This document shows positions 9,246 to 17,574 of a stretch of DNA of 39,712 bases, piece after piece. Position numbers and translations under genes: made by a program. Positions within the stretch are counted from its first letter, which is position 1, and every line of letters starts with the position of its first letter. The DNA is taken from positions 1 through 39,712 of the forward strand of contig CANDJX010000001.1 of assembly GCA_947385185.1 (NCBI GenBank). The letters run 5' to 3'. Source of the DNA: an uncultured Clostridia bacterium. Its GTDB lineage: Bacteria; Bacillota; Clostridia; Christensenellales; Pumilibacteraceae. The notes beneath the pieces are model-generated. The model did no database searches and was not told where the DNA came from. It saw only the letters and a list, made by a program, of their open reading frames with translations.

Positions 9246-9623
9246 ATGGAAGAAGATTCCAAAACAATAAATCCAAAATTCAGAAAGGGCAAAATTTTCG
9301 GCAACGAAACGTATTTCGCGGACGTCGAGAAACGTATGCGTCGGGCGGTGAATGGCAAAGACATCCCGAAATACGCGCACGATTACAAAGCGCTTCTGAA
9401 TACGTACATATATTGGAAAGCGTACGACGCAATGAACGCTACGTCCATGGCGCGCAATTTCAACGCGATGTATATGTCTGAGGAAAATTTCTCGAAAACC
9501 GTATACGATTTCACAGAGGAGCTGTCGATCGGCGAAACGACGTTGCTCAGACACCGCCGTTTATACGCAAAGACTTTTGAATATTTCGCAAGCTTGCACG
9601 ACGGGTTCGACTTCGGAACGTAA
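9246..9623 (+). CDS. Small hypothetical protein, possible HTH regulator
   Basis: A 125-residue protein starting MEEDSKTINPKFRKGKIFG. I do not recognise a named family. It is hydrophilic and mostly helical. The end, VYDFTEELSIGETTLLRHRRLYAKTFEYFA (about residues 87-116, read as segments), looks like the helix-turn-helix tail of phage-type ArpU/RinA activators or sigma region 4. The ATG at 9246 is preceded by GGAGG (9228-9232) at a rather long 13-nt spacing; an in-frame ATG at 9162 would add 28 odd residues. It is the only plus-strand gene in the first 15 kb and stands alone, closed by the terminator at 9737. Codon use resembles the neighbours. Function unknown. Confidence 0.6.
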   Translation: MEEDSKTINPKFRKGKIFGNETYFADVEKRMRRAVNGKDIPKYAHDYKALLNTYIYWKAYDAMNATSMARNFNAMYMSEENFSKTVYDFTEELSIGETTLLRHRRLYAKTFEYFASLHDGFDFGT

Positions 9624-9736
9624 TCCGTAAAGCGGCGGGATCCGTGCCGCAAAACCCTGTTCGCGACTGAAGCCAAAAGCGACTGCGACGCAACGTTTCG
9701 CCCGCCCGTAAAGTGAAAACAGCCGCTATGCATAAA

Positions 9737-9770
9737 CTTAAAAATCCCGACGCTTGTCGGGGTTTTTAAG
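9737..9770 (+). terminator. Bidirectional intrinsic terminator
   Basis: Two 15-nt arms (9737-9751 and 9756-9770) pair around the loop GCTT with one G-U pair. The arms begin CTTAAAAA and end TTTTTAAG, so a U-tract follows the stem on both strands. It ends the 9246 gene on the plus strand and the sigma/C39-like/membrane-protein operon on the minus strand (last stop at 9792). Confidence 0.9.
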
Positions 9771-9791
9771 CATTATGAGTTTTATCAAAGC

Positions 9792-10505
9792 TCATACGAA
9801 AATTTCGTTTATAAGTCCGAGGAAGCGTTCTTCGGTCAATTCCATTCCTTCGTCCGCGGTACCGACCTCCTCGACGTCGACATAATATCTGATTTCGCCT
9901 ATATCGAAACGGGCAAACGCGTGAATATGCGACTCGTCCTCGCGGAGCTCGTATTTTATGTTGTTCCCCGCCGCGACAATCGTTTTACCGAGATTGCTAT
10001 ATTCGGTTTCGCCAAAATAATCGTAATCGGGCGATAATACGATGTCATAACTCAGAAAGAAATACTCGTCTCCGCTCATAAGCAAACAATTGGATATAAA
10101 ATATGCCAATAACACTCTGTCTTCTTTATCTTCATCGGAATATATTTTATCCACCCGGTCTATCTGTATATTATCCGAAATGTCCGGCAAATAGATGCGT
10201 TCGTCGCTTTGCACTTCTTCGAGGGTCGTTCTTTCGGCTAAGCCGCTCGTAGCGCCGTAACGCTTCGGCGGCTTAACGGAATAAATTATACAAAACATCA
10301 CGAGCAAAGCCACGATAACAACGAGAGTCGCCGAAAAGCAAACGCGCATAACCAACGCTCCGTCGCCTGCCCGAACGCTTTCGACGCGGGAACCGCGCGA
10401 CGTATCGAGCGGAACATTATGCGCCGCCGCCCAGTCGCCGAAGGACTCTTTCGGGGCTTCGCAATCTTTTTTTATCGCTTTGCGTAATTTTCTTTCCAGA
10501 CTCAT
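9792..10505 (-). CDS. Single-pass membrane protein, possible anti-sigma factor
   Basis: A 237-residue protein: a basic cytoplasmic N-terminus (MSLERKLRKAIKKDCE), one membrane segment at about 53-77 (RVCFSATLVVIVALLVMFCIIY), and an acidic extracytoplasmic region of about 155 residues with no recognised fold. Topology (short cytoplasmic part, one helix, outside domain) and position at the end of the ECF sigma operon fit an anti-sigma or co-sensor role. There is no zinc-anti-sigma HxxxCxxC motif, so this is inference from context. Ribosome site is weak. The gene starts 50 bp after the C39-like gene. Confidence 0.7.
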   Translation of the reverse strand: MSLERKLRKAIKKDCEAPKESFGDWAAAHNVPLDTSRGSRVESVRAGDGALVMRVCFSATLVVIVALLVMFCIIYSVKPPKRYGATSGLAERTTLEEVQSDERIYLPDISDNIQIDRVDKIYSDEDKEDRVLLAYFISNCLLMSGDEYFFLSYDIVLSPDYDYFGETEYSNLGKTIVAAGNNIKYELREDESHIHAFARFDIGEIRYYVDVEEVGTADEGMELTEERFLGLINEIFV

Positions 10506-10554
10506 AAATTCACTCGTGAAAAAATTTTTACAGATATTCGCGCGGCTTTCGTTC

Positions 10555-11469
10555 TCAATAAATATTTATCGAATATCCGTCGTCTACGGTGCAGAAGCCG
10601 CCCGTAAGCCGTACCGTTGTCAATAAATCGTATTCCGAAAATCCGGAATTGACGTGTAAGAACTTTTCTTCGCGGACAAGACTGCCCGCCGCATTGAAAA
10701 ACCTGTATACCGCATATCCGTATGCCGTAAGCGTATGCGCGCCGGTCGCTCTCGTATTTGTCATCGTCGCCGTGCCTCCGGAAACGATCAAATTCGTAAG
10801 CTCGAAACCATCGACGAATATAGTTACAAGTTTTCCGCTTTCAAGCGCGCTCTTATACTCGCTCTCGTTCAAAGCTCCGTTGTATACGCTCGAAATCGAC
10901 GCGGTGCGACCTTTACCCGAAACATACGACTGCATACCGGATATGTATCCGCTTACGGAAGTTCCCATGCCCGTACCCGTACCCATTGCGGCGGCAAGCT
11001 CGAGAAACATAGCGTCCACCTGCGCGTTTTGCGGTCTGTAGATATACCTTCCCCCGAGCGAGATACCGGAATGATTGGGGATCAGCTCGTCATACAGGCG
11101 GTCGAAATGTCCGATTACCGCACCGCCCGCCGTGACGGCGCAACCGTCCGAAACGTTTTCCGCGATATACGGCGGCAAAGAGTAAGGGTTTTTATATTCC
11201 TCGGTCTCGACGCGGCTGTAAGACACCGTTTCGGTGTACGTATTCGTTATCGTCCCGCCCAGCGGCATAATGCCCGACGCGGCGTAAGTTTTTTCATTCG
11301 TTTCCGTTTCGGCGGCGAACGCTTCGCTCGCTCGCGGTAAGGTCATCGTTCCGACGCAATTAAGCGCGACGAGCATAAGGGCGAAAACGATCGCAATAAA
11401 AAACGTGCCTGCAAATTTCTTTTCCATTTGTTTTAATCTCCCGAAAATTTTGCTATTTTCCTTCTTCAT
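10555..11469 (-). CDS. Secreted C39-like (papain-fold) protein
   Basis: A 304-residue protein with an N-terminal hydrophobic segment (about 20-40) then ASEAFAAETET, which looks like a signal peptide with an AxA cleavage site near residue 52. DGCAVTAGGAVIGHFDRLYDE (Cys110) resembles the catalytic cysteine helix of Peptidase_C39_2-like proteins (CGPTA...GYWDR). ATGAHTLTAYGYAV (His245) and LHVNSGF (Asn274) sit where the catalytic His and Asn/Asp would be. Activity on peptides is therefore plausible but unproven. The start has GAAGGGA 5 bases upstream. It lies between the sigma factor and the membrane protein on the same strand. Confidence 0.72.
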   Translation of the reverse strand: MKKENSKIFGRLKQMEKKFAGTFFIAIVFALMLVALNCVGTMTLPRASEAFAAETETNEKTYAASGIMPLGGTITNTYTETVSYSRVETEEYKNPYSLPPYIAENVSDGCAVTAGGAVIGHFDRLYDELIPNHSGISLGGRYIYRPQNAQVDAMFLELAAAMGTGTGMGTSVSGYISGMQSYVSGKGRTASISSVYNGALNESEYKSALESGKLVTIFVDGFELTNLIVSGGTATMTNTRATGAHTLTAYGYAVYRFFNAAGSLVREEKFLHVNSGFSEYDLLTTVRLTGGFCTVDDGYSINIY

Positions 11470-11591
11470 TTATCCCTTCCATTATATAGACGGAAAAGAA
11501 AGGCAAAAAAGCTCGTCATTTTTCGAATTATTCAAAATATGTCTGATTTTTTACAAAATTGTCACAAAGCCGTCACCCGATAACCTCTATG

Positions 11592-12107
11592 CTATACGTT
11601 TTTCAGATAAAAAGCCAGTCTTGACCGTGAAGATATTATATCGCGCTTGACCGTACTCAAAGAGATCCCGAGGTCATCGGCGATCTCGTCGTAATTATAT
11701 CCGTAAGCATAGTGTAAAAGGAGTACCATGCGCACGCGCCTGTCGAAATGACTGAGCGCTTCGCCGAACTCAAGCGACCTTTCGAGCTTCGGATCACAAA
11801 TCGCGTTATCCACGATTTCGTCGTCGACAATCACGATATTGTTCTGCCTGATATAATCCACGACCGCATTTTTCGCCGCCGAGTACATCCAGGCGTTCGG
11901 ATTGTCGATATACCCGTACTTGTCCGCGTTTTCGAAAATACGGCACATCAGATCGGACGCCATATCCTCGGCAACGTCCTCGTCCCGTATCATTGCCAGA
12001 ACCGTAGTTCGCAATCGTTTGTAATAATGCTTGTAAAAACGCGCCATGCCGCGACTGTCTTTATCTCGTATCATGCGCAAGCAGTCGTTAAATTCCTTTG
12101 CGGTCAT
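11592..12107 (-). CDS. ECF-type RNA polymerase sigma factor
   Basis: A 171-residue sigma-70 family protein. Region 2 spans about residues 20-90 (RFYKHYYKRLRTTVLAMIRD, EDVAEDMASDLMCRIFENA, NPNAWMYSAAKNAVVDYIRQN). Region 4 is about 125-170, with the helix-turn-helix YNYDEIADDLGISLSTVKRDI. Short length and absence of regions 1 and 3 mark it as an extracytoplasmic-function type. I chose the ATG at 12107 (MTAKEFND) with AAGGA eight bases upstream; an in-frame ATG at 12170 would add 21 residues lacking sigma similarity. It is the first gene after the promoter at 12200. Confidence 0.93.
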   Translation of the reverse strand: MTAKEFNDCLRMIRDKDSRGMARFYKHYYKRLRTTVLAMIRDEDVAEDMASDLMCRIFENADKYGYIDNPNAWMYSAAKNAVVDYIRQNNIVIVDDEIVDNAICDPKLERSLEFGEALSHFDRRVRMVLLLHYAYGYNYDEIADDLGISLSTVKRDIISSRSRLAFYLKNV

Positions 12108-12199
12108 TACCTTTTCCTTCGGATAAAAACAATACGGAATCGCTTTTCGTCGGCGCAAAACGCCGACCATCTCCCTTACCCTTACTTTTCTTTATTTTC

Positions 12200-12228
12200 A
12201 TTTTACAATATTTCGGGCGATATGTCAA
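12200..12228 (-). promoter_or_regulatory. Sigma-A-type promoter of the ECF sigma operon
   Basis: Minus strand: -35 TTGACA (12223-12228), 17-nt spacer, -10 TAAAAT (12200-12205). It implies housekeeping control of the sigma gene. I did not find a recognisable ECF-type autoregulatory promoter. Confidence 0.8.
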
Positions 12229-12297
12229 CGATTTGCGATTTTTTCCGCTTTTATCCGACTTAATTCCCCGCCGACCGACATTTAAGACATATACGAC

Positions 12298-12326
12298 ACA
12301 AAAAAATCGCCGATTGTTTCGACGAT
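12298..12326 (-). terminator. Intrinsic terminator after the histidine kinase gene
   Basis: Read on the minus strand, AATCGTCG pairs with CGGCGATT (one G-U) around a 7-nt loop and is followed by a run of seven T. It lies about 90 bp past the kinase stop codon. Confidence 0.75.
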
Positions 12327-12342
12327 TTTACATAATTTTACA

Positions 12343-12373
12343 TTGTGGATAACTTTCGTGGATTTGTGGATAA
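12343..12373 (+). promoter_or_regulatory. Pair of DnaA boxes
   Basis: Two perfect copies of TGTGGATAA (complement of TTATCCACA) at 12343-12351 and 12365-12373, 22 bp apart in the same orientation. They lie between the kinase terminator and the promoter of the ECF sigma operon. Confidence 0.6.
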
Positions 12374-12415
12374 CTCCGTTTTCCGATTCAAGCCCGCCCG
12401 AGGCGGAAATTACTT

Positions 12416-13981
12416 TCATTCTTTTTCGGCGAGCGGAAGTTCGAACCAGAAATTGCTCCCCTTGCCCTTTTCGCTCGCAACGCCGTAAGTCGCCCCGTGC
12501 AGATCGAGAATGGATTTTACGATACTGAGTCCGAGTCCGGAACCGACCACGCGGCGTTTGTCCTGCAGAAGCCTGTAGTACTTGTCCCATACGGTGGAAA
12601 GTTCCTCCTCCGTCATGCCCTTTCCGCTGTCTATAACTTCGACGCGCGCCGACTGTCCTACCGCGCGGCACCGCACCGTAACGGTTTTGTCCTCTCCGGT
12701 ATAGTTCATCGCATTGCCGAGCAGGTTGTATATTACGCGGTCTATGCGATCGCCGTCGGCGCGTACGAGCAGGCGGCGGGCTATGTCCGTTTTGAACACA
12801 TACCCCTTCGTTTCTTCCATTATGCCGAAGTTATGCACGGTCGCGCGCAATTTCGCCGCAATATCCACGGCGCTTTGGTGCAGTTCGAGCACGCCGGCTT
12901 CGAGCTTGGAAAGCTCTATGACCTCGGTTATGAGTGACGTAAGCCGATCGGTTTCATCGATTATGATCTGCGCCTGTTTGGCGCATTTTTCCTTGTTTCC
13001 GCCGGATATGTCGCGTATCATTTCGCTGTACGCGCGGATCATTGTAAGCGGTGTTTTCATATCGTGCGACACGTTCGCAAGCAAGTCGCGGCGGAAACGG
13101 TTGTTGCTTTCCACGTCGTCGAACGCCTTGTTGAACGCCGCGCTGAGTTCGTTTATTTCGCTGAGCTTTGTGTTCGTTGCGAGCGGAGCGCGCCTTTTCC
13201 CGCGCGAATCGTGCATTACGCGCACGGTAAGTTCGCGCATCGGGCGGGCGGCGATGCCCGAGCCGAAATACGCGACGAAGACGCTTATCACCAGACAAAG
13301 CGCGGTTATGACCGCAAGCTGTCCGACGAGAGTATTGCGCGCCTGACCGAAGGACGGCAACGCCGACGAAACGTAAATGAATATCTCCTCTCTGTCGATC
13401 ACCGTGCAAAAGCCGTAAACGACGATATCCGCGGCTATGCCTTCCGCGTTAAGCGTATTCGTGACGAACCCCTCGTTATACCCCGTCAGGCGTCCGAGAT
13501 AATAGTCGAGAAGCGCGCTGTCCAGTCCGCCCACGGTCACTCCGGCATTAGGCGTGGCGGCGTAGCGCACGGTCGCGTCCCCGACGTCGTTCAGCGTAAA
13601 GACGACGACGTCCACGCCCTCCTCGGTCGCGAAATTGTCTATATAATTCCCGATAGCGTTCGGGTTTTTGAGTGAATAATCGATATACCCCTCGGAAAGC
13701 CGCTGTCCCGCCGCCGCGATCTCGTTCTCCTGAAAATACACGTAAAGCGTGGAATAGAAAATAAGCTCGTATATCCACATGATGGCAAGCATCGCCACGG
13801 TCATGAACACGAACGTAAGCCACAGATTGAAGCGTATGGATCTGAAACGCGGAAAATGATGATACCGTCCGAGTACCACCCGTTCCGTTTTCGCCCGGGT
13901 TTTTTCCTGTTCGGGCGAAAAAACAAGCTCGTGCATTCCACCCGGCTTGTCCTTTTCGTTTTGCTCGCTTACGTTTTCCAT
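12416..13981 (-). CDS. Sensor histidine kinase
   Basis: A 521-residue two-component kinase. Two membrane helices (about 53-78 and 219-240) flank an extracytoplasmic sensor of about 140 residues. A HAMP-like linker (about 240-295) is followed by the phospho-acceptor motif RRDLLANVSHDMKTPLTMIRA (His306, read as part). The ATP-binding domain has N-box NLLGNAMNYTG (419-429), DSGKGM (451-456) and GSGLGLSIVKS (480-490). The cytoplasmic N-terminal 50 residues are unusually long and charged. It follows the response regulator by 19 bp and shares its operon with the metal exporter-like gene, suggesting that it senses envelope or metal stress. The signal is unknown. Confidence 0.95.
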   Translation of the reverse strand: MENVSEQNEKDKPGGMHELVFSPEQEKTRAKTERVVLGRYHHFPRFRSIRFNLWLTFVFMTVAMLAIMWIYELIFYSTLYVYFQENEIAAAGQRLSEGYIDYSLKNPNAIGNYIDNFATEEGVDVVVFTLNDVGDATVRYAATPNAGVTVGGLDSALLDYYLGRLTGYNEGFVTNTLNAEGIAADIVVYGFCTVIDREEIFIYVSSALPSFGQARNTLVGQLAVITALCLVISVFVAYFGSGIAARPMRELTVRVMHDSRGKRRAPLATNTKLSEINELSAAFNKAFDDVESNNRFRRDLLANVSHDMKTPLTMIRAYSEMIRDISGGNKEKCAKQAQIIIDETDRLTSLITEVIELSKLEAGVLELHQSAVDIAAKLRATVHNFGIMEETKGYVFKTDIARRLLVRADGDRIDRVIYNLLGNAMNYTGEDKTVTVRCRAVGQSARVEVIDSGKGMTEEELSTVWDKYYRLLQDKRRVVGSGLGLSIVKSILDLHGATYGVASEKGKGSNFWFELPLAEKE

Positions 13982-14000
13982 CTTCCGGATAATTCCCGCG

Positions 14001-14660
14001 TCAGAGCACGAGTTTATAGCCTACGCCGCGCAAAGTGAGGATCTTGTCGCGGTAAGGTCCGAGGTTGGACCTCAGCATCTTTATGTGCGTGTCCACCGTG
14101 CGATCCTCGCCGAAGAAATCGTAGCCCCATACGTCGGCAAGCAGTTGCTCGCGCGGGATGGCGATTCCGGCGTTTTTGACCAGATAAAAGAGCAGATCAT
14201 ACTCGCGCGGGGTAAGATAAACTTTCTCGCCGTCCACGTATACCGCTCTGCCCGCAATGTCGATTTCGAGTCCGTCGGACACTACTTTTTTGCTCGCGCT
14301 CTTTCCGCGGCGAAGCACCGCGCCTATGCGCGCGACCACCTCTTTGGGCGAAAACGGTTTCGTGACATAATCGTCCACGCCGATTTCAAACCCGAAAAGT
14401 TTGTCGTATTCTTCCGAACGCGCCGAAAGCATGATGACGGGCACGTCCTTTTCCTTTCTTATTTCTTTGACCGCGCTGTAGCCGTCGAGCTTGGGCATCA
14501 TGACGTCCATGATAATTATATCGTAATCGCCTGCCTTGGCTTGCTTTATCGCGTCCATGCCGTCCACTGCCTCGCCTATTTCGTAACCGTCAAGTTCGAG
14601 ATATTCGCGGAGTACGTCGCGTATCCCCTTCTCGTCGTCCACAATCAGAATTTTTGCCAT
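14001..14660 (-). CDS. OmpR/PhoB-family response regulator
   Basis: A 219-residue regulator. The receiver domain (1-120) has the acidic pair in LIVDDE (8-10), phospho-acceptor Asp52 in IIIMDVMMPKLDG, the switch Ser in MLSARSEEYD and Lys101 in TKPFSPKE. The C-terminal winged helix (about 125-218) shows LTPREYDLLFYLVKNAG, DVWGYDFFGEDRTVDTHIKMLRSNL (partly) and LRGVGYKL, all OmpR-type. Partner of the kinase at 12416. It begins 40 bp after the exporter-like gene, probably on the same mRNA. Confidence 0.96.
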   Translation of the reverse strand: MAKILIVDDEKGIRDVLREYLELDGYEIGEAVDGMDAIKQAKAGDYDIIIMDVMMPKLDGYSAVKEIRKEKDVPVIMLSARSEEYDKLFGFEIGVDDYVTKPFSPKEVVARIGAVLRRGKSASKKVVSDGLEIDIAGRAVYVDGEKVYLTPREYDLLFYLVKNAGIAIPREQLLADVWGYDFFGEDRTVDTHIKMLRSNLGPYRDKILTLRGVGYKLVL

Positions 14661-14700
14661 TTTTCAGGTTTGCCCCCTTTTTCGATTTGTATTTACGCGC

Positions 14701-15648
14701 TTATGCGACAAGCGCGGCTATTCCCGTGACGGCATATCCCGCGGCAAGAGCAATCGCCACAAGCGCGCCGGTCACGGCTATGTTTTCTTTTAAGTTCTTA
14801 TTATCCTTGAACAGAACGGCGATACCGAATCCCGCGTTGACCGTCAGTCCCGCCACCGCGGCGCCGAGAGTCAGCGATCCGCCGGCAAACATTTCGGTGA
14901 TCATAACGCTGGCGGCGCAGTTCGGGATCAATCCGACAAGTACGGCGAAAATCGGCTGTATGTACGTTCCTTTCGCCATAAAATCCGCAAAAACCTCGTC
15001 GCCGCCCGCCGAAAATATAACAGTACCGAGCGCAAAGTTGACAAAAAAGACAAAAAGCGTTATAGTAATGGTATGAATCACGGGGTGCTTGAAGTATTTG
15101 TCGAATATCTCCGCCGCCCCACGGCGTTTTTCGCGTACGGCGTGCTCCTCATGATCATGATCCTCGTGTCCGTCGCCGCCCGGAGTATGCCCGCAACAAC
15201 CGTGATCGTGCGGCATTTCCGCTTCGTCGTAAACGCTCAGTTCCCTTTTACGGAACGCGAAATTGAAAACGTATCCGACGACGAGAGCAAGCGCAACCTT
15301 CGCTCCGACGAGCAGTCCGAGCTTTGACCATACCGACGGATCGGCCACCGAACTGCCGAGCAGAATGGGGAGAGCTTCGTCGCTCGTTGCGATAAACACC
15401 GCGAGAAGCGTACCGATACGGATATATTTTTTGGAATACAGTTCGCTTGCGACGACCGAAAATCCGCATTGCGGCAACAGAGCGACTCCCGTGCCGACGA
15501 GCGGCGCGAGTCCGCCGCGAAGAGCGCCGCTGCGCTTGATACCGTTCAGCTTCCCCGACTCGAACAAGCCGATGAGCATATGAACGAGAAATAAAAAAGG
15601 GATCAATAAAGCGGTATCTTTTAACGAATCGAGAAGTACGTCCGACAT
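14701..15648 (-). CDS. Putative 10-TM heavy-metal exporter (ArsP_2/PF11449-like)
   Basis: A 315-residue membrane protein with two halves that each contain an inverted signature: GLAPLVGTGVALLPQCGFSVV (about 46-66) and AVLVGLIPNCAASVMITEMF in the second half. This pattern is seen in the putative manganese/arsenic efflux family often labelled ArsP_2. A cytoplasmic or external loop at about 147-169 is packed with His, Asp and Cys (HDHGCCGHTP, GHEDHDHEEH), a likely metal-binding segment. The start has AGGA upstream and follows a promoter at 15662. It heads an operon with a two-component system, which may regulate it. Metal specificity cannot be read. Confidence 0.8.
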   Translation of the reverse strand: MSDVLLDSLKDTALLIPFLFLVHMLIGLFESGKLNGIKRSGALRGGLAPLVGTGVALLPQCGFSVVASELYSKKYIRIGTLLAVFIATSDEALPILLGSSVADPSVWSKLGLLVGAKVALALVVGYVFNFAFRKRELSVYDEAEMPHDHGCCGHTPGGDGHEDHDHEEHAVREKRRGAAEIFDKYFKHPVIHTITITLFVFFVNFALGTVIFSAGGDEVFADFMAKGTYIQPIFAVLVGLIPNCAASVMITEMFAGGSLTLGAAVAGLTVNAGFGIAVLFKDNKNLKENIAVTGALVAIALAAGYAVTGIAALVA

Positions 15649-15661
15649 TTCCTGTCCTTAT

Positions 15662-15690
15662 ATTTTATTATAACTTTCGCCGTATGTCAA
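15662..15690 (-). promoter_or_regulatory. Promoter of the exporter / two-component operon
   Basis: Minus strand: -35 TTGACA (15685-15690), 17-nt spacer, -10 TAAAAT (15662-15667), with the start codon 13 bases after the -10. Confidence 0.78.
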
Positions 15691-15802
15691 GTTTTTTTCG
15701 GTTTCGGTATATACTTAATATATATTTAAGAATAACGAATTATATTTAATATACGGCATATTTTGAAAAAGCCCGAATAAAAACACGGTTTCGGAGGAAT
15801 TT

Positions 15803-17416
15803 ATGAAAAAAACCGGGAAAAAAATAATCGCGCTCGCGCTCGCCGCCGCGCTTATGACTACCGTCATGCTTACGGCGTGCTCGTGCAGCCGGTATAAACA
15901 CGATACGTTCGACTATGACGAGCTCGAATACCGCCGTCCGAACTATGCGGCGCTCGACCGGGCGTTCGAAAAGGCGGACAGATACGTAAACGGCAGCGCA
16001 ATGCAGCTCGTCGACGCGTTGAACGAAGTCAGCGACGGACTGAACGAAATGTCTTTCGCTTATTCGTACGTTTCGATCGAGTACAACAAAGACACCGTGC
16101 GTTGGCGCGACGATTATCTGACCCTTTCCGCAAAATATAACGAGGCGTTCCAGAAGTATTACGATATAATATACAAAGTCCTCGAAAGCGATAATTCGTC
16201 GCTGCTCGACGGCTGGAGCGAAGAAGACAAAGCGTTCATCCGCGACCGTCACGAGGTCATGTCCGACGAATACGTCGCGCTTCAGAACGAAATCGACGGT
16301 CTTATCGCCGAATACACCGCGCTCGAGGGCGAAGAAAAGGCTTACGCCACGGCGGCCGCCGAAATCCTTATAGAGCTTGCGGCGAAAAACAACGAACTCG
16401 CCGCGCTCGAGGGGTACGACAACTACGTCGATTACGCTTACGAGTCGTACTACGAGCGCGATTATACCGTAGCGCAGGTCGAAGAACTCTGCGACGCGTT
16501 CAAAACCCATCTTTCCCCCCGGCTCGATTCGTACGTAACTGCGACGGGCGACCCGAACGAGAACTTTTACGGCTATGCGAACGACCTTTCGAGGGGCAAA
16601 GAACTCGTGCGCGAATATACGACCGAGATCGGAAAATATATGACCGAAGCATACGACTACATGGTAGAATGCAACCTGCATTACGAAGCGACCAACGCAA
16701 AGAATCCCAACGGCTACGGCGGCGCGTTCACGACCTTGCTGTACGGTTACGACGCTCCGTATATGTATCAGATGTGTTCGGGCGGATATAGCGACATTTC
16801 CACGTTCGTACACGAATTCGGGCATTTTACCGCGTTCTACAACCTCGGCAACACCGGGTCGGCTACGCTCGACATAAACGAGATACAGTCGCAGGCGAAC
16901 GAAGCGCTGTTCATGCCGTATTATAAACGGCTTTACACCGAGGAGCAGGCGGCGAAGATCGAGAAACAGGAGCTTTTCCGCTCCGTGTACTGGTCGGTGC
17001 TCATGGGCTGTCTGTTCGACGAATTCCAGCGCGAAATTTACCTCAGACCCGAGGTTTACGACACGCCCGAAGCCGTGAACGCGCTGTTCGCGAAACTGCT
17101 CGAGGACTATAACGCCACGGCGCTGTACTCGAAAACGCAACTGCAATATTGGTGGGCGGAAGTCCCCCACACCTTCCAGTCCCCGTTCTATTATATCAGC
17201 TACGCCGTTTCGCAGCTCCCCGCGCTTATCATCTACGAGGACTCCGTTTCAGACAGGAACGCGGCGATAACCGAGTATAATTATATCCAGAATTACGGCG
17301 ACGGAACTTATACGTTCAACGAACTTCTCGACCGCGCCGGAGTCGCTTCGCCGTTTAAGACAGAAACGATCTCGTCCCTCGCGGCGTTTCTCGACAGCCG
17401 TCTTATCGCGGCGTAA
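15803..17416 (+). CDS. M3-like zinc metallopeptidase lipoprotein
   Basis: A 537-residue protein with a lipoprotein signal: basic MKKTGKK, hydrophobic helix, then lipobox LTAC with Cys26. The catalytic zinc motif HEFGH is at 337-341 (TFVHEFGHFTAFYNL), and a third ligand is probable at Glu360 in DINEIQSQANE, as in thimet-type M3 oligopeptidases. The HTFQSPFYYISYAVSQLPA element near residue 455 is also M3-like. Residues 50-210 are helical and coiled. It should therefore cleave short peptides on the outer membrane face. An excellent GGAGG ribosome site lies before ATG. Flanks: a divergent exporter operon and a terminator at 17439. Confidence 0.9.
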   Translation: MKKTGKKIIALALAAALMTTVMLTACSCSRYKHDTFDYDELEYRRPNYAALDRAFEKADRYVNGSAMQLVDALNEVSDGLNEMSFAYSYVSIEYNKDTVRWRDDYLTLSAKYNEAFQKYYDIIYKVLESDNSSLLDGWSEEDKAFIRDRHEVMSDEYVALQNEIDGLIAEYTALEGEEKAYATAAAEILIELAAKNNELAALEGYDNYVDYAYESYYERDYTVAQVEELCDAFKTHLSPRLDSYVTATGDPNENFYGYANDLSRGKELVREYTTEIGKYMTEAYDYMVECNLHYEATNAKNPNGYGGAFTTLLYGYDAPYMYQMCSGGYSDISTFVHEFGHFTAFYNLGNTGSATLDINEIQSQANEALFMPYYKRLYTEEQAAKIEKQELFRSVYWSVLMGCLFDEFQREIYLRPEVYDTPEAVNALFAKLLEDYNATALYSKTQLQYWWAEVPHTFQSPFYYISYAVSQLPALIIYEDSVSDRNAAITEYNYIQNYGDGTYTFNELLDRAGVASPFKTETISSLAAFLDSRLIAA

Positions 17417-17438
17417 AAGTCAAAAATAAAAGGAAAAT

Positions 17439-17478
17439 AAGCAGGCGTTACTTTTCCGGTAATGCCTGCTTGTTTTTA
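17439..17478 (+). terminator. Intrinsic terminator
   Basis: A 13-bp stem (AAGCAGGCGTTAC with GTAATGCCTGCTT, one G-U) around TTTTCCG, followed by GTTTTTATA. Closes the M3 lipoprotein gene. Confidence 0.9.
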
Positions 17479-17539
17479 TAATATGAAAAATAACCTTTCG
17501 GTTGTGATTTTTTACTTTTATAAGTTATTCTATAATAAC

Positions 17540-17568
17540 TTGACAACGCGCGGCAAATCAAATATAAT
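17540..17568 (+). promoter_or_regulatory. Perfect-consensus promoter of mnmA
   Basis: -35 TTGACA (17540-17545), 17-nt spacer, -10 TATAAT (17563-17568). The start codon begins 7 bases after the -10, so the predicted first transcribed base is the A of ATG. Confidence 0.92.
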
Positions 17569-17574
17569 AGCGTT

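Noticed and set aside
11481..11490. TATAAT-like box just before the C39-like gene
   Set aside because: It is about 11 bases from the ATG, overlaps the ribosome-site region and has no -35 at proper spacing.
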